Positions 43,114 through 54,078 of a stretch of DNA of 64,000 nt are shown one piece after another. Below the pieces are notes generated by a model, which worked only from the letters and a program-made list of their open reading frames with translations, ran no database searches and had not been told where the DNA came from. Positions within the stretch are counted from its first letter, which is position 1, and every line of letters starts with the position of its first letter. The translations under genes were made by a program, and so were the position numbers. The stretch is from Cognatilysobacter bugurensis. Lineage in GTDB: Bacteria > Pseudomonadota > Gammaproteobacteria > Xanthomonadales > Xanthomonadaceae. Location: the NCBI RefSeq assembly GCF_014652095.1, contig NZ_BMYD01000004.1:62001-126000 (forward strand). Direction: 5' to 3'.

Positions 43114-44361
43114 TCAGAACTCCCCCCGGTACCAGTTCTTCAATCGGCTCAGCAGCGAGCCCGCACGACCGGCCGACAACGTCGGCCTTCGCGGGTTCTC
43201 GATCTGCGTGCCCATCAGCAGCAGGCCGACGCCGGTCGCATGGACCGGGTTGCCCACCACTTCGCCGAGGCCGGTCACGTGCTGCGGGATCCCCACACGC
43301 ACCGGCATCTGCAGCATTTCTTCAGCCAACTCGACGACGCCTTCCATCTTGGAGGCGCCGCCCGTGAGCACCATGCCGGCGCGCACGTGCTGCTCGAAGC
43401 CTGAGCGGCGCAGTTCGGCCTGCACCATCTCGAAGATTTCCTCGTACCGCGCCTGCACCGCCTGCGCGAGCGAGGCGCGCGGCATGCGCCGCGGCGCGCG
43501 ATCGCCGACGCTCGGCACCTGGATGCTCTCTTCCGCCGTTGCCATCTGCGCGAGCGCGCATGCATAGCGCACCTTGATTTGTTCGGCTTCCGGTGTCGGC
43601 GTGCGCAGCATGTGCGCGATGTCCTCGGTGACCTTGTCGCCGGCGATCGGCAGGCTCGCGGTGTGTGAGATCGCGCCTTGCACGAACACCGCGATGTCGG
43701 TCGTGCCCGCGCCGATGTCGACCAGCACCACGCCGAGCTCGCGCTCGTCGGCGGTGAGCACGGCCTGGCTCGAAGCCAATACACCAAGGATGAGGTTGTC
43801 GACCTGGAGGCCACACTTCTGCACGCACTTACTGACGTTCGCCGCAGCGGACTGCGCGCAGATCACGAGGTGCGCATGCACTTCGAGGCGCACGCCGGTC
43901 ATGCCCACAGGGTTGCGGATGCCTTCCTGCGAATCGTCGAGCACGTAATCGCGCGGGATCGCGTGCAGGATCTTCTGGTCGGCCGGGATTGCGACGGCCT
44001 TCGCCGCTTCGAGCACGCGGTCGAGATCGCCGTGGGTAACCTCGCCCTCGCGGATCGGCGCGATGCCCTGCGAGTTGCGGCACTGGATGTGGTTGCCCGA
44101 GATCGATGCGTAGACCGAGCGGATCTCGCAGCCCGCCATGAGCTCGGCCTCCTCGATCGCACGCTGGATCGACTGCACGGTCGAGTCGATATCGACGACG
44201 ACACCGCGGCGCAGTCCGCGCGACTCGTGCGAGCCGATGCCGATGACCTCGATCGGCGTGCCCGGCCGCTGGTCGGGCGAGTACTCGCCGACGAGCGCGA
44301 CCACCTTCGAGGTGCCGATGTCGAGGCCGACGATGAGCGACTTGTCGCCTTTGCGGTTCAT
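43114..44361 (-). CDS. ftsA: Cell division protein FtsA
   Basis: An actin-like ATPase that anchors FtsZ to the membrane. It has 415 residues. The phosphate-1 motif G-L-D-I-G-T-S-K-V-V-A-L-V-G is near residues 12-26, V-L-V-D-I-G-A-G-T-T-D-I near 205-216, and L-T-G-G-A-S-K-M-E near 333-341. The C-terminal S-L-L-S-R-L-K-N-W-Y-R-G-E-F is the amphipathic membrane-targeting helix. The ATG overlaps the ftsQ stop (ATGA). Confidence 0.98.
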   Translation of the reverse strand: MNRKGDKSLIVGLDIGTSKVVALVGEYSPDQRPGTPIEVIGIGSHESRGLRRGVVVDIDSTVQSIQRAIEEAELMAGCEIRSVYASISGNHIQCRNSQGIAPIREGEVTHGDLDRVLEAAKAVAIPADQKILHAIPRDYVLDDSQEGIRNPVGMTGVRLEVHAHLVICAQSAAANVSKCVQKCGLQVDNLILGVLASSQAVLTADERELGVVLVDIGAGTTDIAVFVQGAISHTASLPIAGDKVTEDIAHMLRTPTPEAEQIKVRYACALAQMATAEESIQVPSVGDRAPRRMPRASLAQAVQARYEEIFEMVQAELRRSGFEQHVRAGMVLTGGASKMEGVVELAEEMLQMPVRVGIPQHVTGLGEVVGNPVHATGVGLLLMGTQIENPRRPTLSAGRAGSLLSRLKNWYRGEF

Positions 44362-45227
44362 GTGAGGGAGAGTCGCCGGGATGGAGAAATGGGGGATGAG
44401 GCGGTACCGCGCATCGCGGTACTGATGCGCTGCGCGATTTCAATGCCGCCGTCGGCGCGCGTGGCGGCCACGGTCTGGGTCGACGGTGCAGCGACAGCGG
44501 GCGCGACCGCGCCATTCGCGGGCGCGGGCTTCACCGGGGTCCACGTGAGCGAGAAACCGTTCGTGTAGCGCAGGTCGGCTCGCACGAGCTGCTGCGCGGG
44601 CTGCTCCAGCAGGCGCGGCATCAGGCGCACGAAGCGTGCGAGACGCGCGCGCGCTTCGTTGCGGCCGACCACCACTTCAATGCCGTTTTCGAGCACGAGC
44701 GTCCAGCTTCCGCGCGCATCGAGCAGCACGGTGCGCACCGGCACACCGGTCGGCGCAAACAGCGCACTCGCATCGCGGTACAGCTCGACGACGTCCGCGG
44801 TGCGCGTGACCGGACCGGCGAACTGCGGCAGCGACGCCGGGATCTCGACGCCGCGCGCGGCGAACAGACGGCCCTGCTCGGACAGCAAACGATCACGCCC
44901 CCAACGTGCATACGGACGATGCTCGGTGACGTGCACTTCGAGCACATCCGGCCAACGCTTGCGCACCTCCGCGGTCTCGACCCACGGGAGGCTCGCGACC
45001 GAGGCCTGCGCGCTTTCGAGATCGACTGCGAAGAAGCCGCGCTTCGCATACGGCAGCAACGTCTTGCGCAGCAACGCGGTGTCGACGCGCTCGAACTCGC
45101 CTGTCGCACGCAGCGTCGTCAACGGCCAGCGCTTTGCGCCGATCCAGCCGTTGAGCACGGCGACCACCGGCAGCGCGACGAGCGCGACCGCGAGCAGCCA
45201 ACCGAGCAGGCGCAGCACGGCAGTCAC
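44358..45227 (-). CDS. ftsQ: Cell division protein FtsQ
   Basis: A 289-residue bitopic membrane protein of the FtsQBL complex. A helix at about residues 6-27 is followed by a POTRA domain ([25 protein letters not shown] near 85) and a beta domain ending near [11 protein letters not shown]. The last 55 residues are rich in Ala, Pro, Ser and Thr and lie beyond the usual end, a likely disordered tail. GTG at 45227 overlaps the ddl stop (GTGA); the frame is open much further upstream inside ddl but only this start fits the family. Confidence 0.94.
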   Translation of the reverse strand: MTAVLRLLGWLLAVALVALPVVAVLNGWIGAKRWPLTTLRATGEFERVDTALLRKTLLPYAKRGFFAVDLESAQASVASLPWVETAEVRKRWPDVLEVHVTEHRPYARWGRDRLLSEQGRLFAARGVEIPASLPQFAGPVTRTADVVELYRDASALFAPTGVPVRTVLLDARGSWTLVLENGIEVVVGRNEARARLARFVRLMPRLLEQPAQQLVRADLRYTNGFSLTWTPVKPAPANGAVAPAVAAPSTQTVAATRADGGIEIAQRISTAMRGTASSPISPSRRLSLT

Positions 45228-46210
45228 GCGTGCGCGTCTCCAAGGCTCGACTCGAGCACGCGCCAGCACAGCTCCTCGAACTCGATGCCGACCTGGCGTG
45301 CCGCCTTCGGCACGAGCGAATGGCTCGTCATGCCGGGCGCGGTGTTGACCTCGAGCAGGTAGAAGCGGCCGCTCGCGCGATCGCGCATCACGTCGACGCG
45401 GCCCCAACCGTGGCAGCCGGCTGCAAGAAATGCGGCAAGCGCGATGCGGCGGATTTCGTCCTCGGGGTCGCCGTCCAGACCGGGGCACAGATACTGCGTG
45501 TCCTCGGCGATGTACTTCGCGTTGTAGTCGTACCACTCGCCCTTGGGCACGATGCGGATCGACGGCAGCGCGCGGTGGCCTTCGCCGTCGGCGAGCACCG
45601 CGACAGTGAGTTCGTCGCCGACGACAAGCTGCTCCATCAGCAGCTCGCCCGGGTAGCGCGCGGCGAGTTCGACCGCGGCATCGAGGCCGGCGTCGTCGTG
45701 CACCCGCGACACGCCCACGCTCGAGCCTTCACACGACGGCTTGACGATGACCGGGAGGCCGAGTTCGTGCGCAGCCGCGCGGATGGTTGCGGGTGCCGCG
45801 TCGCCCTTCGCCAGGCGCACATAGCGCGGCGTCGGCAGGCCGAGGCTCAGCCAGACCTGCTTGGTGCGGATCTTGTCCATGCTCAGCGCCGAGCCGAGCA
45901 CGTCCGAGCCGGTGTACGGCACGCGCAGCGCCTCGCACAAGCCCTGCAGCACGCCGTCTTCGCCGCCGCCCTTGTTGCCGTGGAGGATGTTGAAGACGCG
46001 ATCGACCTTGCCGGCGCGAATCGCATCGAGCAATGCGGGGATGCCGTCGACGGCGAATGCATCGACGCGGCGTGCGCGCAGCGCCTCGAGGACATTGCGG
46101 CCGGAATCGAGCGAAACCTCCCGCTCGGAGCTGGTGCCGCCCATGAGCACGGCGACGCGGCCGAACACGGCGGCGTCGCTCACGCGCGGCGGCGGGAACG
46201 TTGTCGTCAC
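45224..46210 (-). CDS. ddl: D-alanine-D-alanine ligase
   Basis: It joins two D-alanines for the peptidoglycan stem. It has 328 residues of the DdlB type. [16 protein letters not shown]-x-S-G near residues 19-37, F-N-I-L-H-G near 73 followed by [21 protein letters not shown] near 156-167 and [11 protein letters not shown] near 283-293 are all visible. The H-G...G-E-D-G loop is two residues longer than in E. coli DdlB. GTG start overlaps the murC stop; murB, which often sits here, is absent. Confidence 0.96.
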   Translation of the reverse strand: MTTTFPPPRVSDAAVFGRVAVLMGGTSSEREVSLDSGRNVLEALRARRVDAFAVDGIPALLDAIRAGKVDRVFNILHGNKGGGEDGVLQGLCEALRVPYTGSDVLGSALSMDKIRTKQVWLSLGLPTPRYVRLAKGDAAPATIRAAAHELGLPVIVKPSCEGSSVGVSRVHDDAGLDAAVELAARYPGELLMEQLVVGDELTVAVLADGEGHRALPSIRIVPKGEWYDYNAKYIAEDTQYLCPGLDGDPEDEIRRIALAAFLAAGCHGWGRVDVMRDRASGRFYLLEVNTAPGMTSHSLVPKAARQVGIEFEELCWRVLESSLGDAHA

Positions 46211-47664
46211 GGGGTGTCTCCAGTGAATCCGTGGTGTGCCAGGTGCTGCGCGGCATGGCCGATGTCGCCCGCGCCCATGACGAGCAGCAGGTCGCCGTCG
46301 TGCAGCACGTCAGGCAGCACGCCGTGCAGGTCCGCCGCGCTGCCGACGACGACGGGGTCGATGCGGCCGCGTGCGCGGATCGCGCGGGCGAGCGATTTTG
46401 CATCCGCACCGGCGATCGGCGCCTCACCGGCCGGGTAGACCTCGGTGAGCACGAGCGCGTCAACGGACGAAAGCACAGCGGCGAAGTCGTCGAACAGGTC
46501 GCGCGTGCGGCTGTAGCGGTGGGGCTGGAACGCGACGACGAGGCGCTTGTCGGGCCAGCCGCCGCGCGCGGCCGCGAACACGGCTTCGAGTTCTTTCGGG
46601 TGATGGCCGTAGTCGTCGACGAGCGTCGCGGTGCCGCCGTCTTTCAACGGGGCCTGCGCGAGCACGTTGAAGCGGCGACCGATGCCGGCGAACTTCTCCA
46701 GCGCGCGCGCGATCACGGCAGGCTCGACGCCGAGCTGCCAGCCCACCGCGGCCGCGGCGAGCGCGTTCTGCACGTTGTGGCGGCCCGGCAGTGCCAGCGT
46801 GACGGCGCAGCGTGCACCGTCCGGCAGGCACAGCGTGAAATGCATGCGCGCGCCTTCCTGCGTGACGTCCTCGGCGCGCACGTCGGCCTCGGCGGCAAAC
46901 CCGTACGTCATCACGTGGCGCGTCGTGTTGGCGGCGAGTGCGGCGACTTCGGCATCGTCGATGCACAGCACTGCGAGGCCGTAGAACGGCAGGCGGTGCA
47001 GGAACTCGTCGAACGCGGCCTGCACCTTCGCGAAATCACCGCCGTAGTTCTCGAGGTGGTCGGCGTCGATGTTGGTGACGATCGCGACCTGCGGGTTCAG
47101 GCGCAGGAAGCTGCCGTCGCTTTCATCGGCTTCGGCGACGAGCCACTGGCCCGTGCCAAGGCGCGCATTCGCGCCGGCCGCGAGCAGCTGGCCGCCGATC
47201 ACGAACGTCGGGTCGAGCCCGCCTTCGGCGAGCACGCTCGCCATGAGCGAGGTGGTCGTGGTCTTGCCGTGCGTGCCCGCAATCGCAATGCCGCGCTTGA
47301 AGCGCATCAGTTCGGCGAGCATCTCCGCGCGCGGCACCACCGGGATGCGCTGCGCGCGGGCTTCGACGAGTTCGGGGTTGTCGCGGCGGATCGCGCTGGA
47401 CACGACGACGCAGTCGGCGCCCTGCACGTGGCCGGCGTCATGGCCGCGGCGCACGTCGATGCCGAGCGAGGCCAGGCGGCGCGTGACCGCGTTGTCGGCC
47501 ATGTCGGACCCGGACACACGGTAGCCGAGCGTGCACATCACTTCGGCGATGCCGCTCATGCCGGTGCCGCCGATGCCGACGAAATGCACGCGCGTGCCAC
47601 TGACCTGGGCCGGCGTGGCGAGCCGGCTTGCTTCGCGCAGGCGTTCGCGCAGGACGGTGTTCAT
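46207..47664 (-). CDS. murC: UDP-N-acetylmuramate-L-alanine ligase MurC
   Basis: It adds L-Ala to UDP-MurNAc. It has 485 residues. [14 protein letters not shown] near 27-40 is the MurC N-terminal signature, [11 protein letters not shown] near 128-138 is the ATP site, and E-A-D-E-S-D-G-S-F and D-D-Y-G-H-H-P are further family blocks. The latter distinguishes MurC from the other Mur ligases. Start and stop both overlap neighbours by four bases (murG, ddl). Confidence 0.98.
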   Translation of the reverse strand: MNTVLRERLREASRLATPAQVSGTRVHFVGIGGTGMSGIAEVMCTLGYRVSGSDMADNAVTRRLASLGIDVRRGHDAGHVQGADCVVVSSAIRRDNPELVEARAQRIPVVPRAEMLAELMRFKRGIAIAGTHGKTTTTSLMASVLAEGGLDPTFVIGGQLLAAGANARLGTGQWLVAEADESDGSFLRLNPQVAIVTNIDADHLENYGGDFAKVQAAFDEFLHRLPFYGLAVLCIDDAEVAALAANTTRHVMTYGFAAEADVRAEDVTQEGARMHFTLCLPDGARCAVTLALPGRHNVQNALAAAAVGWQLGVEPAVIARALEKFAGIGRRFNVLAQAPLKDGGTATLVDDYGHHPKELEAVFAAARGGWPDKRLVVAFQPHRYSRTRDLFDDFAAVLSSVDALVLTEVYPAGEAPIAGADAKSLARAIRARGRIDPVVVGSAADLHGVLPDVLHDGDLLLVMGAGDIGHAAQHLAHHGFTGDTP

Positions 47665-48818
47665 GCAACGGGCTCCGGTCGGGCGGACGCGCCCATGCAA
47701 TGAAGGACGATGTCGGCGACGTCGCGCGCGGCGTCGGGCTTGGCGATCGCGCGTGCGGCCTGCGCGAGCTCCAACAGCCGGGCGCGGTCGGCGTGCGAGC
47801 GCAACGCGTCGACGAGGCGCTCGGCCAGATCTTCGGACTGCGGCAGCAACACGGCAGCGCCGCGCTCGACGAGATAACGCGCGTTCTTGGTCTGGTGGTC
47901 GTCGACGGCCTGCGGGAACGGCACGAGCACGCTGCCGACCCCAGCCGCGCACACCTCGGCAAGCGTAAGCGCGCCCGCGCGGCAGACGACGAGGTCGGCC
48001 CATGCGTACGCCTCGGCCATGTCGGCGATGAACGGTTCGACCGAGGCGTCGACGCCGGCCTCGGCATACGCGCGTCGCGCATCGTCGAGCATCTTTTCGC
48101 CGCACTGGTGTCGCACGTCGAACGCCGTTTCACCGCGCAGCGCCGCAACGGCGGCCGGCACCGCGGCGTTGAGCGCACGAGCCCCTTGGCTGCCGCCGAG
48201 CACGAGCAGGCGCAGCGGCCCTTCACGACCGCCGAAGCGCTGTGCGGGCGGCGGCAGCGCCGCGATCGACTCGCGTACGGGGTTGCCGACCACCTGCTCG
48301 GGCGTACGCAACGCGGTGGGACCGAACGTGTCGGGGAACCCGGTCAGCACGTGCTGCGCGGCACGCGCGAGCACGCGATTGGTCAGGCCCGGCGCGCGGT
48401 TCTGCTCGTGCACGATCAACGGCACCCCGGCCATGCGCGCGGCGATGCCGCCGGGGCCAGCGGCGTACCCGCCGAAGCTGATGACGGCCGCCGGGCGCGT
48501 CGCGTCGAGCACACGGCGGGCGGCCGAGGCGGCCTGCAGCACGTGCAGCGGCGCGCGTAACAGCGTCGTCAGCCCCTTACCGCGCACGCCGCGCACCGGA
48601 ATCGTGTCGATCGCGATGCCGTGCTGCGGCACGAGGCGCGTTTCCATGCCACCGTCAGCTCCGAGCCAGCGCACCGGCACGCCGCGTTCGCGCAGCGCCT
48701 GCGCCACGGCGAGCCCCGGAAAGATATGACCGCCCGTGCCGCCCGCGAGGATCAACACGGGGCGCGCGGACGCAGTCGACGCACCGCCCATGCGCACGCC
48801 GGTGTCGACCGAGGTCAT
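47661..48818 (-). CDS. murG: Lipid II-forming GlcNAc transferase MurG
   Basis: It transfers GlcNAc from UDP-GlcNAc to lipid I on the inner membrane face. From the ATG at 48818 it has 385 residues, including a 19-residue lead. The G-loops [10 protein letters not shown] near 25-34 and G-G-S-Q-G-A near 210 are present, with H-E-Q-N-R-A-P-G and F-I[19 protein letters not shown]. It overlaps the ftsW stop and the murC start by four bases each. Confidence 0.97.
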   Translation of the reverse strand: MTSVDTGVRMGGASTASARPVLILAGGTGGHIFPGLAVAQALRERGVPVRWLGADGGMETRLVPQHGIAIDTIPVRGVRGKGLTTLLRAPLHVLQAASAARRVLDATRPAAVISFGGYAAGPGGIAARMAGVPLIVHEQNRAPGLTNRVLARAAQHVLTGFPDTFGPTALRTPEQVVGNPVRESIAALPPPAQRFGGREGPLRLLVLGGSQGARALNAAVPAAVAALRGETAFDVRHQCGEKMLDDARRAYAEAGVDASVEPFIADMAEAYAWADLVVCRAGALTLAEVCAAGVGSVLVPFPQAVDDHQTKNARYLVERGAAVLLPQSEDLAERLVDALRSHADRARLLELAQAARAIAKPDAARDVADIVLHCMGASARPEPVA

Positions 48819-50128
48819 GCGAGCCCTCCGAGCGTGGGTTCGACACGCTCGCGCAGGCGGTTGGTCCCGCGAGCAGAGGCAGGCGCGGCAGCGGGCGCGG
48901 TCGGACGCGCGTTCGATGCCGCGGGCGTCGACGCGGCGCCGGCCGGCGCAGCATTCGCATCGCGGACGCGGGCAACCTGCCGCTGCGCGCGATCGAGTTC
49001 GTACGACACCCGCAGCAACAGTCCGATCGCCATGCACGTCATCAGCACGCTCGAGCCGCCCGACGAAATCAGCGGCAGCGTGAGGCCCTTCGTCGGCAGC
49101 AGGCCGAGGTTCACGCCGATCGACACGAAACTCTGCAGGCCAATCCACAGCGCGATGCCGAATGCGCAGTAGCCGGCGAAGTGCCGGCGCATCTCGACGC
49201 ACTTGAGGCCGATCCAGAACGCGCGGCCGACGAGACCCGTGAACAGCGCGACCACGATGCATACGCCGATGAAGCCGAACTCCTCGGCGATCACCGCCAT
49301 GATGAAGTCGGTGTGCGCTTCGGGCAGGTACGAGAGCTTTTGCACCGAACCGCCGAGGCCGACGCCGAGCCACTCGCCGCGGCCGACCGCCATCAGCGCG
49401 TTCGACAGCTGGTAGCCCTCGCCGAACGGATCTTTGAACGGATCGAGGAACGAGGTGACGCGGCGCATGCGGTACGGCTCGGCAATCACGAGCGCGGCGA
49501 GGACCGGCAGACCCACGAGCACGGGGCCGAACATGCGCGGCATGTTGACGCCGCCGAGCACGAGCATGCCCGCAGTGATCGCGAGCAGCAGCGAAGAGGA
49601 CCCGAAATCCGGCTGCAGCATCAGCGTCGCGAACAGCGCGACCGCGACACCGAGCGGCTTGAGCATCGCGCCCCAGGTTGCGGTGACTTCCTCGCTGTAG
49701 CGCTTGAGGTAGCTCGCGAGCCAGACGATGTAGAGCAGCTTCACCGCCTCGACCGCCTGGAAGCTCGACACGCCGAGGTTGATCCAGCGGCGCGCGCCGT
49801 TGACGCTCTTGCCCAGCCCGGGGATGAACACCACCAGCAGCAGCACGAAGCATGCGAGCAGCAGCCACTGGCTTTGCTGCTCGATCGTCTTGAGCGGCGT
49901 GGCCATCATCCACGTGCCGAGGCCAATGCCGATGATGAGAAACACGAGGTGGCGGCTGAGGTAGTAGAACTCGCCAACGCCCTGGTTTTCGCCGACCGAG
50001 ATGCCGGCCGAGCCGACCATGATCACGCCCACGCACGCGAGCGCACCGGCGCACGCGACCAACCAGCCGTCGAAACGGCCGCGGATCGCGTCGAGGCGGG
50101 TGGCCTGGCGGGCAGCGAGATCACTCAT
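48815..50128 (-). CDS. ftsW: Septal peptidoglycan polymerase FtsW
   Basis: A SEDS-family glycosyltransferase that makes septal glycan strands with FtsI. It has 437 residues and about ten helices. The conserved extracytoplasmic loop with the catalytic-type Asp reads [18 protein letters not shown] near 284-301. [10 protein letters not shown] lies near 365. The last 50 residues form a long Ala/Pro-rich cytoplasmic tail. The ATG shares one base with the mraY stop (TGATG), leaving no space for the murD gene often found at this point. Confidence 0.97.
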   Translation of the reverse strand: MSDLAARQATRLDAIRGRFDGWLVACAGALACVGVIMVGSAGISVGENQGVGEFYYLSRHLVFLIIGIGLGTWMMATPLKTIEQQSQWLLLACFVLLLVVFIPGLGKSVNGARRWINLGVSSFQAVEAVKLLYIVWLASYLKRYSEEVTATWGAMLKPLGVAVALFATLMLQPDFGSSSLLLAITAGMLVLGGVNMPRMFGPVLVGLPVLAALVIAEPYRMRRVTSFLDPFKDPFGEGYQLSNALMAVGRGEWLGVGLGGSVQKLSYLPEAHTDFIMAVIAEEFGFIGVCIVVALFTGLVGRAFWIGLKCVEMRRHFAGYCAFGIALWIGLQSFVSIGVNLGLLPTKGLTLPLISSGGSSVLMTCMAIGLLLRVSYELDRAQRQVARVRDANAAPAGAASTPAASNARPTAPAAAPASARGTNRLRERVEPTLGGLA

Positions 50129-51225
50129 CAGCGGATCTTCAACGTGGCAAGGCCGACGAGCACGAGCACGACCGAGATGATCCAGAAGCGCACGATCACG
50201 CGCGGCTCCGGCCAGCCCTTGAGCTCGAAGTGGTGGTGGATCGGCGCCATGCGGAACACGCGCTTGCCGGTGAGCTTGAAGCTCGCGACCTGGATCATCA
50301 CCGAGAGGGTTTCGACGACGAAGATGCCGCCCATGATCACGAGCACCAACTCCTGGCGCACGATCACGGCGATCGTGCCGAGCACTGCGCCGAGCGCGAG
50401 CGCGCCGATGTCACCCATGAACACCATCGCCGGGTACGTGTTGAACCACAGAAAGCCGAGGCCTGCGCCGGCGATCGCGGCGCAGATGATCACGAGTTCA
50501 CCCGCGCCCGGCACCTGTGGAATCTGCAGGTAGGTCGAGAACACCGCATTGCCCGACGCGTACGCGAACACGCCGAGCGCACAGGCGACGAGCACGGTCG
50601 GCATGATGGCCAGGCCGTCGAGGCCGTCGGTGAGGTTGACCGCGTTCGAGAAGCCGACGATCCACAGGTACGCGATCGCCAGGAAGAAGATCACGCCCGC
50701 CGTGCCCACCAGCGGCAGTGCGACGTTCTTGAAGAACGGGATGTAGAGCGTGACCGCCGCCGGCGCATCAGCCGTGAAGTACAGAAACAGCCCGGCACCG
50801 ATACCGATGATCGACTGCAGCAGGTACTTCGTACGCGAGCGCATTCCGTTCGGATCGCGCTTGACGATCTTGATCCAGTCGTCCCACCAGCCGATCGCGC
50901 CGCAGGCGAGCATCACCGCGAGCACGAGCCAGACGTATTTGTTGCGCAGGTCGCCCCACAGCAGCACGGACGCGAGGATGGTGAGCAGGATCAGCGCACC
51001 GCCCATCGTCGGCGTGCCGGCCTTGGAGAAATGCGACTGCGGACCGTCGGTGCGGATCGGCTGGCCGCCCTTGAGCTGGCCGAGGCGGCGGATCACCGCC
51101 GGCCCCCACCACAGCGAAAGCGCAAGCGCGGTCAGCGCGCTCAGGATGCCGCGGAACGTGAGGTAGCCGAACAGCCCGAACGAGCTCTGCAGTTGTTCGA
51201 GCCAGCGGAAAAGCTCAAGCAGCAT
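50128..51225 (-). CDS. mraY: Phospho-MurNAc-pentapeptide transferase MraY
   Basis: It makes lipid I by moving phospho-MurNAc-pentapeptide to undecaprenyl phosphate. It has 365 residues and ten helices. The W-W-D-D-W-I-K motif near 116 has the catalytic Asp pair, [13 protein letters not shown] near 193, [10 protein letters not shown] near 268 and [10 protein letters not shown] near 329. The start overlaps murF by eleven bases. Confidence 0.98.
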   Translation of the reverse strand: MLLELFRWLEQLQSSFGLFGYLTFRGILSALTALALSLWWGPAVIRRLGQLKGGQPIRTDGPQSHFSKAGTPTMGGALILLTILASVLLWGDLRNKYVWLVLAVMLACGAIGWWDDWIKIVKRDPNGMRSRTKYLLQSIIGIGAGLFLYFTADAPAAVTLYIPFFKNVALPLVGTAGVIFFLAIAYLWIVGFSNAVNLTDGLDGLAIMPTVLVACALGVFAYASGNAVFSTYLQIPQVPGAGELVIICAAIAGAGLGFLWFNTYPAMVFMGDIGALALGAVLGTIAVIVRQELVLVIMGGIFVVETLSVMIQVASFKLTGKRVFRMAPIHHHFELKGWPEPRVIVRFWIISVVLVLVGLATLKIR

Positions 51226-52609
51226 GGGTGGTGCCCTCCGCGGCGCCGGCCTGCGAGGCCAGCAGCGCGGTCACGATTCGATCCATCGCGCTGCCGCGCG
51301 ATCCCTTCACGAGCACGCGCACGCCGTCGCGCAGCCCGTCCGCCAGCGATCGCGCGAGCGCGTCGTGGCTGTTATGCGTTTCGCCGCCCGCACCGAACGC
51401 ATCAGCCGCCGCCGAGGCGAGCGGGCCCAATGCGAACAAGCGCGAGATGCCGGCGGCTTTCGCGCGTGCGCCCGCCTCGGCATGCAGCGCCGACGCATCG
51501 GCGCCGAGTTCGCGCATGTCGCCGAGCACGAGCCAGCGCTCGCCGCCCGACGCCGCGAGCGTGTCGATCGCGGCAGCGAGCGAGCCGGGGTTCGCGTTGT
51601 AGCTGTCGTCGATGAGCACCGCGCCGCTCGGCAGGCGATGCGTGATGAGCCGGCCTGCGACCGGCTGCGCGGCGTCGAGCCCACGCGCGATCGCGTCGAT
51701 CGCCACGCCGACGCCGAGCGCGAGCCCGGCGGCCGCGAGCGCGTTGAGCACGTTGTGGCGGCCCGGCAGTGCGAGCGACACGCGCGCCTCACCCTGCGGC
51801 GTGACGAGTGTGAAGCGCGTGCCGTCGACGTCGCCTTCGAGGTCGCGCGCCGTGATGTCGGCGGTCGTGTCGAGCCCGAAGCGCAGCTGCTGGCGGCCGC
51901 GCGCACGGGCGGCGAAGTACGGCGCAAACGCGTCGTCAGCATTGATGACCGCCACGCCATCGTGCTCGGGCAGCGCGTCATAGATCGCGCCCTTCGTCTC
52001 CGCGATGCCGAGCAGGCTGCCCATGCGCTCGAGGTGCGCGGCCGCCACGTTGTTGACGATCGCGGAATCGGGCCGCGCGATCGCGGTGAGGTACGCGATG
52101 TCGCCCGGCTTACCGGCGCCCATTTCGTACACGGCGTACTCGGCGTCTTCCGGGGCCGCCAGCACCGCAAGCGGCAGGCCGATCTCGTTGTTGCGATTGC
52201 CCGGGTTCGCATACGCGCGTCCAGCCTGTTCCAGGATCGACAGGACCAGCGTCTTGACGCTCGTCTTGCCGTTGCTGCCGGTGATCGCGACCACGCGGGC
52301 GGTGCGATCGCGCTGCACGTGGGCCGCGAACGCGGCGAGCGCGCGCTCCGTGTCGGCCACGACGACCTGCGCGCACGCTGCGTCGATCTCGCGAGCCACT
52401 AGCGCCGCGCCGACGCCGGCGCTGGCGGCGCCCGGCACGTGGTCGTGACCGTCGAATCGCTCGCCCTTGAGTGCGACGAACAAGGATTCGGCGGCCGCGC
52501 CCGGCTGCAGCGTGCGCGTGTCGGTCACGACCGACTGCACGAGCACGTCGTCACCGACGAGTCGGCCGCCGGTGACGTGCGCGATTTCGGACAGCCGCAT
52601 CGGCCTCAT
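51215..52609 (-). CDS. murF: UDP-MurNAc-tripeptide-D-Ala-D-Ala ligase MurF
   Basis: It adds the D-Ala-D-Ala made by Ddl to the growing stem. It has 464 residues. The ATP site is [11 protein letters not shown] near 110, then [12 protein letters not shown] and [20 protein letters not shown] near 328 is diagnostic for MurF. The first ATG (52609) overlaps the murE stop; the second ATG, at residue 4, is also possible. Confidence 0.97.
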   Translation of the reverse strand: MRPMRLSEIAHVTGGRLVGDDVLVQSVVTDTRTLQPGAAAESLFVALKGERFDGHDHVPGAASAGVGAALVAREIDAACAQVVVADTERALAAFAAHVQRDRTARVVAITGSNGKTSVKTLVLSILEQAGRAYANPGNRNNEIGLPLAVLAAPEDAEYAVYEMGAGKPGDIAYLTAIARPDSAIVNNVAAAHLERMGSLLGIAETKGAIYDALPEHDGVAVINADDAFAPYFAARARGRQQLRFGLDTTADITARDLEGDVDGTRFTLVTPQGEARVSLALPGRHNVLNALAAAGLALGVGVAIDAIARGLDAAQPVAGRLITHRLPSGAVLIDDSYNANPGSLAAAIDTLAASGGERWLVLGDMRELGADASALHAEAGARAKAAGISRLFALGPLASAAADAFGAGGETHNSHDALARSLADGLRDGVRVLVKGSRGSAMDRIVTALLASQAGAAEGTTHAA

Positions 52610-54078
52610 GCTTTGGTCTCCAGCGCGGCGCAGGCGATGCGCGTGTCATCGAACGGGTGCTGCACGCCGTCGATCTCCTGGTACGGCTCGTGGCCCTTGC
52701 CGGCGATCAGCACGACGTCGTCGGGACCGGCCTGCGCGATCGCAGTGGCGATTGCCGCGGCGCGGTCACGCTCGACCGCAACACGCGCCCGGTCGGTCAC
52801 GCCTTCGAGGATGTCGGCGACGATCGCATCGCCCGGTTCGCGGCGCGGGTTGTCGTCAGTGACGATCACGCGCGCCGCGAGGCGCTCGGCGATCGCGGCC
52901 ATTTGCGGCCGCTTGCCGCGGTCACGCTCGCCGCCGCAGCCGAACACGCACCACAACGCGCCTCGCGTATGCGCATGCAGCGACGTGAGCGCCTGTTCGA
53001 GCGCATCGGGCGTGTGCGCGTAGTCGACGACGACGAGCGGCTGCGCGCCGACGCGGCCGAGGCGGTTCATGCGGCCGTGGATCGGCTGCAGCTGCGAAAG
53101 CGTGTCAGCCACGCGGGTCAGCGGCTGGTCGAGCGCGACGAGGGTGCCCGCGACCGCAAGCAGGTTGTCGACGTTGAAGCGGCCGAGCAGGCTCGATTGC
53201 ACGTGCGCGCGCTCATCCCCCATCACGAGATCGAACGCGATGCCCGACGCATCGAGCACCACCGATTCGGCCTTCAGCGCCGCACCTACCGCGCCGCGCG
53301 AGCTGAGCCCGATGCCGCGCACGGTCGCCGGCAGGGATGCATGCAGTTCGCGGCCAAACGTGTCGTCGAGGTTGATCGCTGCCGCGCGCAGGCCCGGCCA
53401 CGCGAACAGGCGCGCCTTCGCGGCGCCGTACGCGTCCATGTCGCCGTGGTAGTCGAGGTGATCGCGCGTGAGGTTGGTGAACACGGCGACGTCGAAGTGC
53501 ACGCCGTCGACGCGCCCCTGGTCGAGCGCGTGCGAGCTGACTTCCATCGCAACGGCCTGTGCGCCGTCGTCGTGCAGCTGTGCGAGCAGAGCGTGCAGCT
53601 TGAGCACGAGGGGCGTCGTGAATCCGGTCGGCTGCACGTTGCCGTACAGGCCCGCGCCGAGCGTGCCGATCGTCCCCGCGCATTCGTCCTGCAGGCTCCA
53701 CGCCTGTGCGAGCAGTTGCACGGTGGAGGTCTTACCATTCGTGCCGGTCACGCCGACGACTGTCATGCGCTCGGTCACGCGGCCGTGGAACAGGTCGGCG
53801 ATTTCGCCAAGGCGCGCACGTAGGTTCGGCACGGGCACTGCATCGTCGGGCGCGGGCAGGTCGGTCGGCGCCGGCGGCTCGAACAACACGGCGGCGGCGC
53901 CGGCCTCGCGTGCCTGTTCGGCAAACGCGAGCCCGTGACGGCCGAAGCCTTCGATCGCGACGAACGCGTCGCCCGCGCGCAGTTCGCGGCTGTCCTGCGC
54001 CAGGCCGCCGATCGACAGCTCGCTGGCAATGCCTTCGAGGTCGGGCAGCAGCTCGCTCAGGCGCATCGCAGGACTCAC
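52606..54078 (-). CDS. murE: UDP-MurNAc-dipeptide-meso-diaminopimelate ligase MurE
   Basis: It has 490 residues. [10 protein letters not shown] near 110-120 is the ATP site, [11 protein letters not shown] near 178-188 and D-Y-A-H-T-P-D-A-L near 350 are MurE signatures. The motif D-D-N-P-R-R-E near 404-410 corresponds to the D-N-P-R-x-E that selects meso-diaminopimelate over lysine. The start is GTG at 54078 overlapping the ftsI stop (GTGA); ATG at residue 5 is an alternative. Confidence 0.97.
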   Translation of the reverse strand: MSPAMRLSELLPDLEGIASELSIGGLAQDSRELRAGDAFVAIEGFGRHGLAFAEQAREAGAAAVLFEPPAPTDLPAPDDAVPVPNLRARLGEIADLFHGRVTERMTVVGVTGTNGKTSTVQLLAQAWSLQDECAGTIGTLGAGLYGNVQPTGFTTPLVLKLHALLAQLHDDGAQAVAMEVSSHALDQGRVDGVHFDVAVFTNLTRDHLDYHGDMDAYGAAKARLFAWPGLRAAAINLDDTFGRELHASLPATVRGIGLSSRGAVGAALKAESVVLDASGIAFDLVMGDERAHVQSSLLGRFNVDNLLAVAGTLVALDQPLTRVADTLSQLQPIHGRMNRLGRVGAQPLVVVDYAHTPDALEQALTSLHAHTRGALWCVFGCGGERDRGKRPQMAAIAERLAARVIVTDDNPRREPGDAIVADILEGVTDRARVAVERDRAAAIATAIAQAGPDDVVLIAGKGHEPYQEIDGVQHPFDDTRIACAALETKA

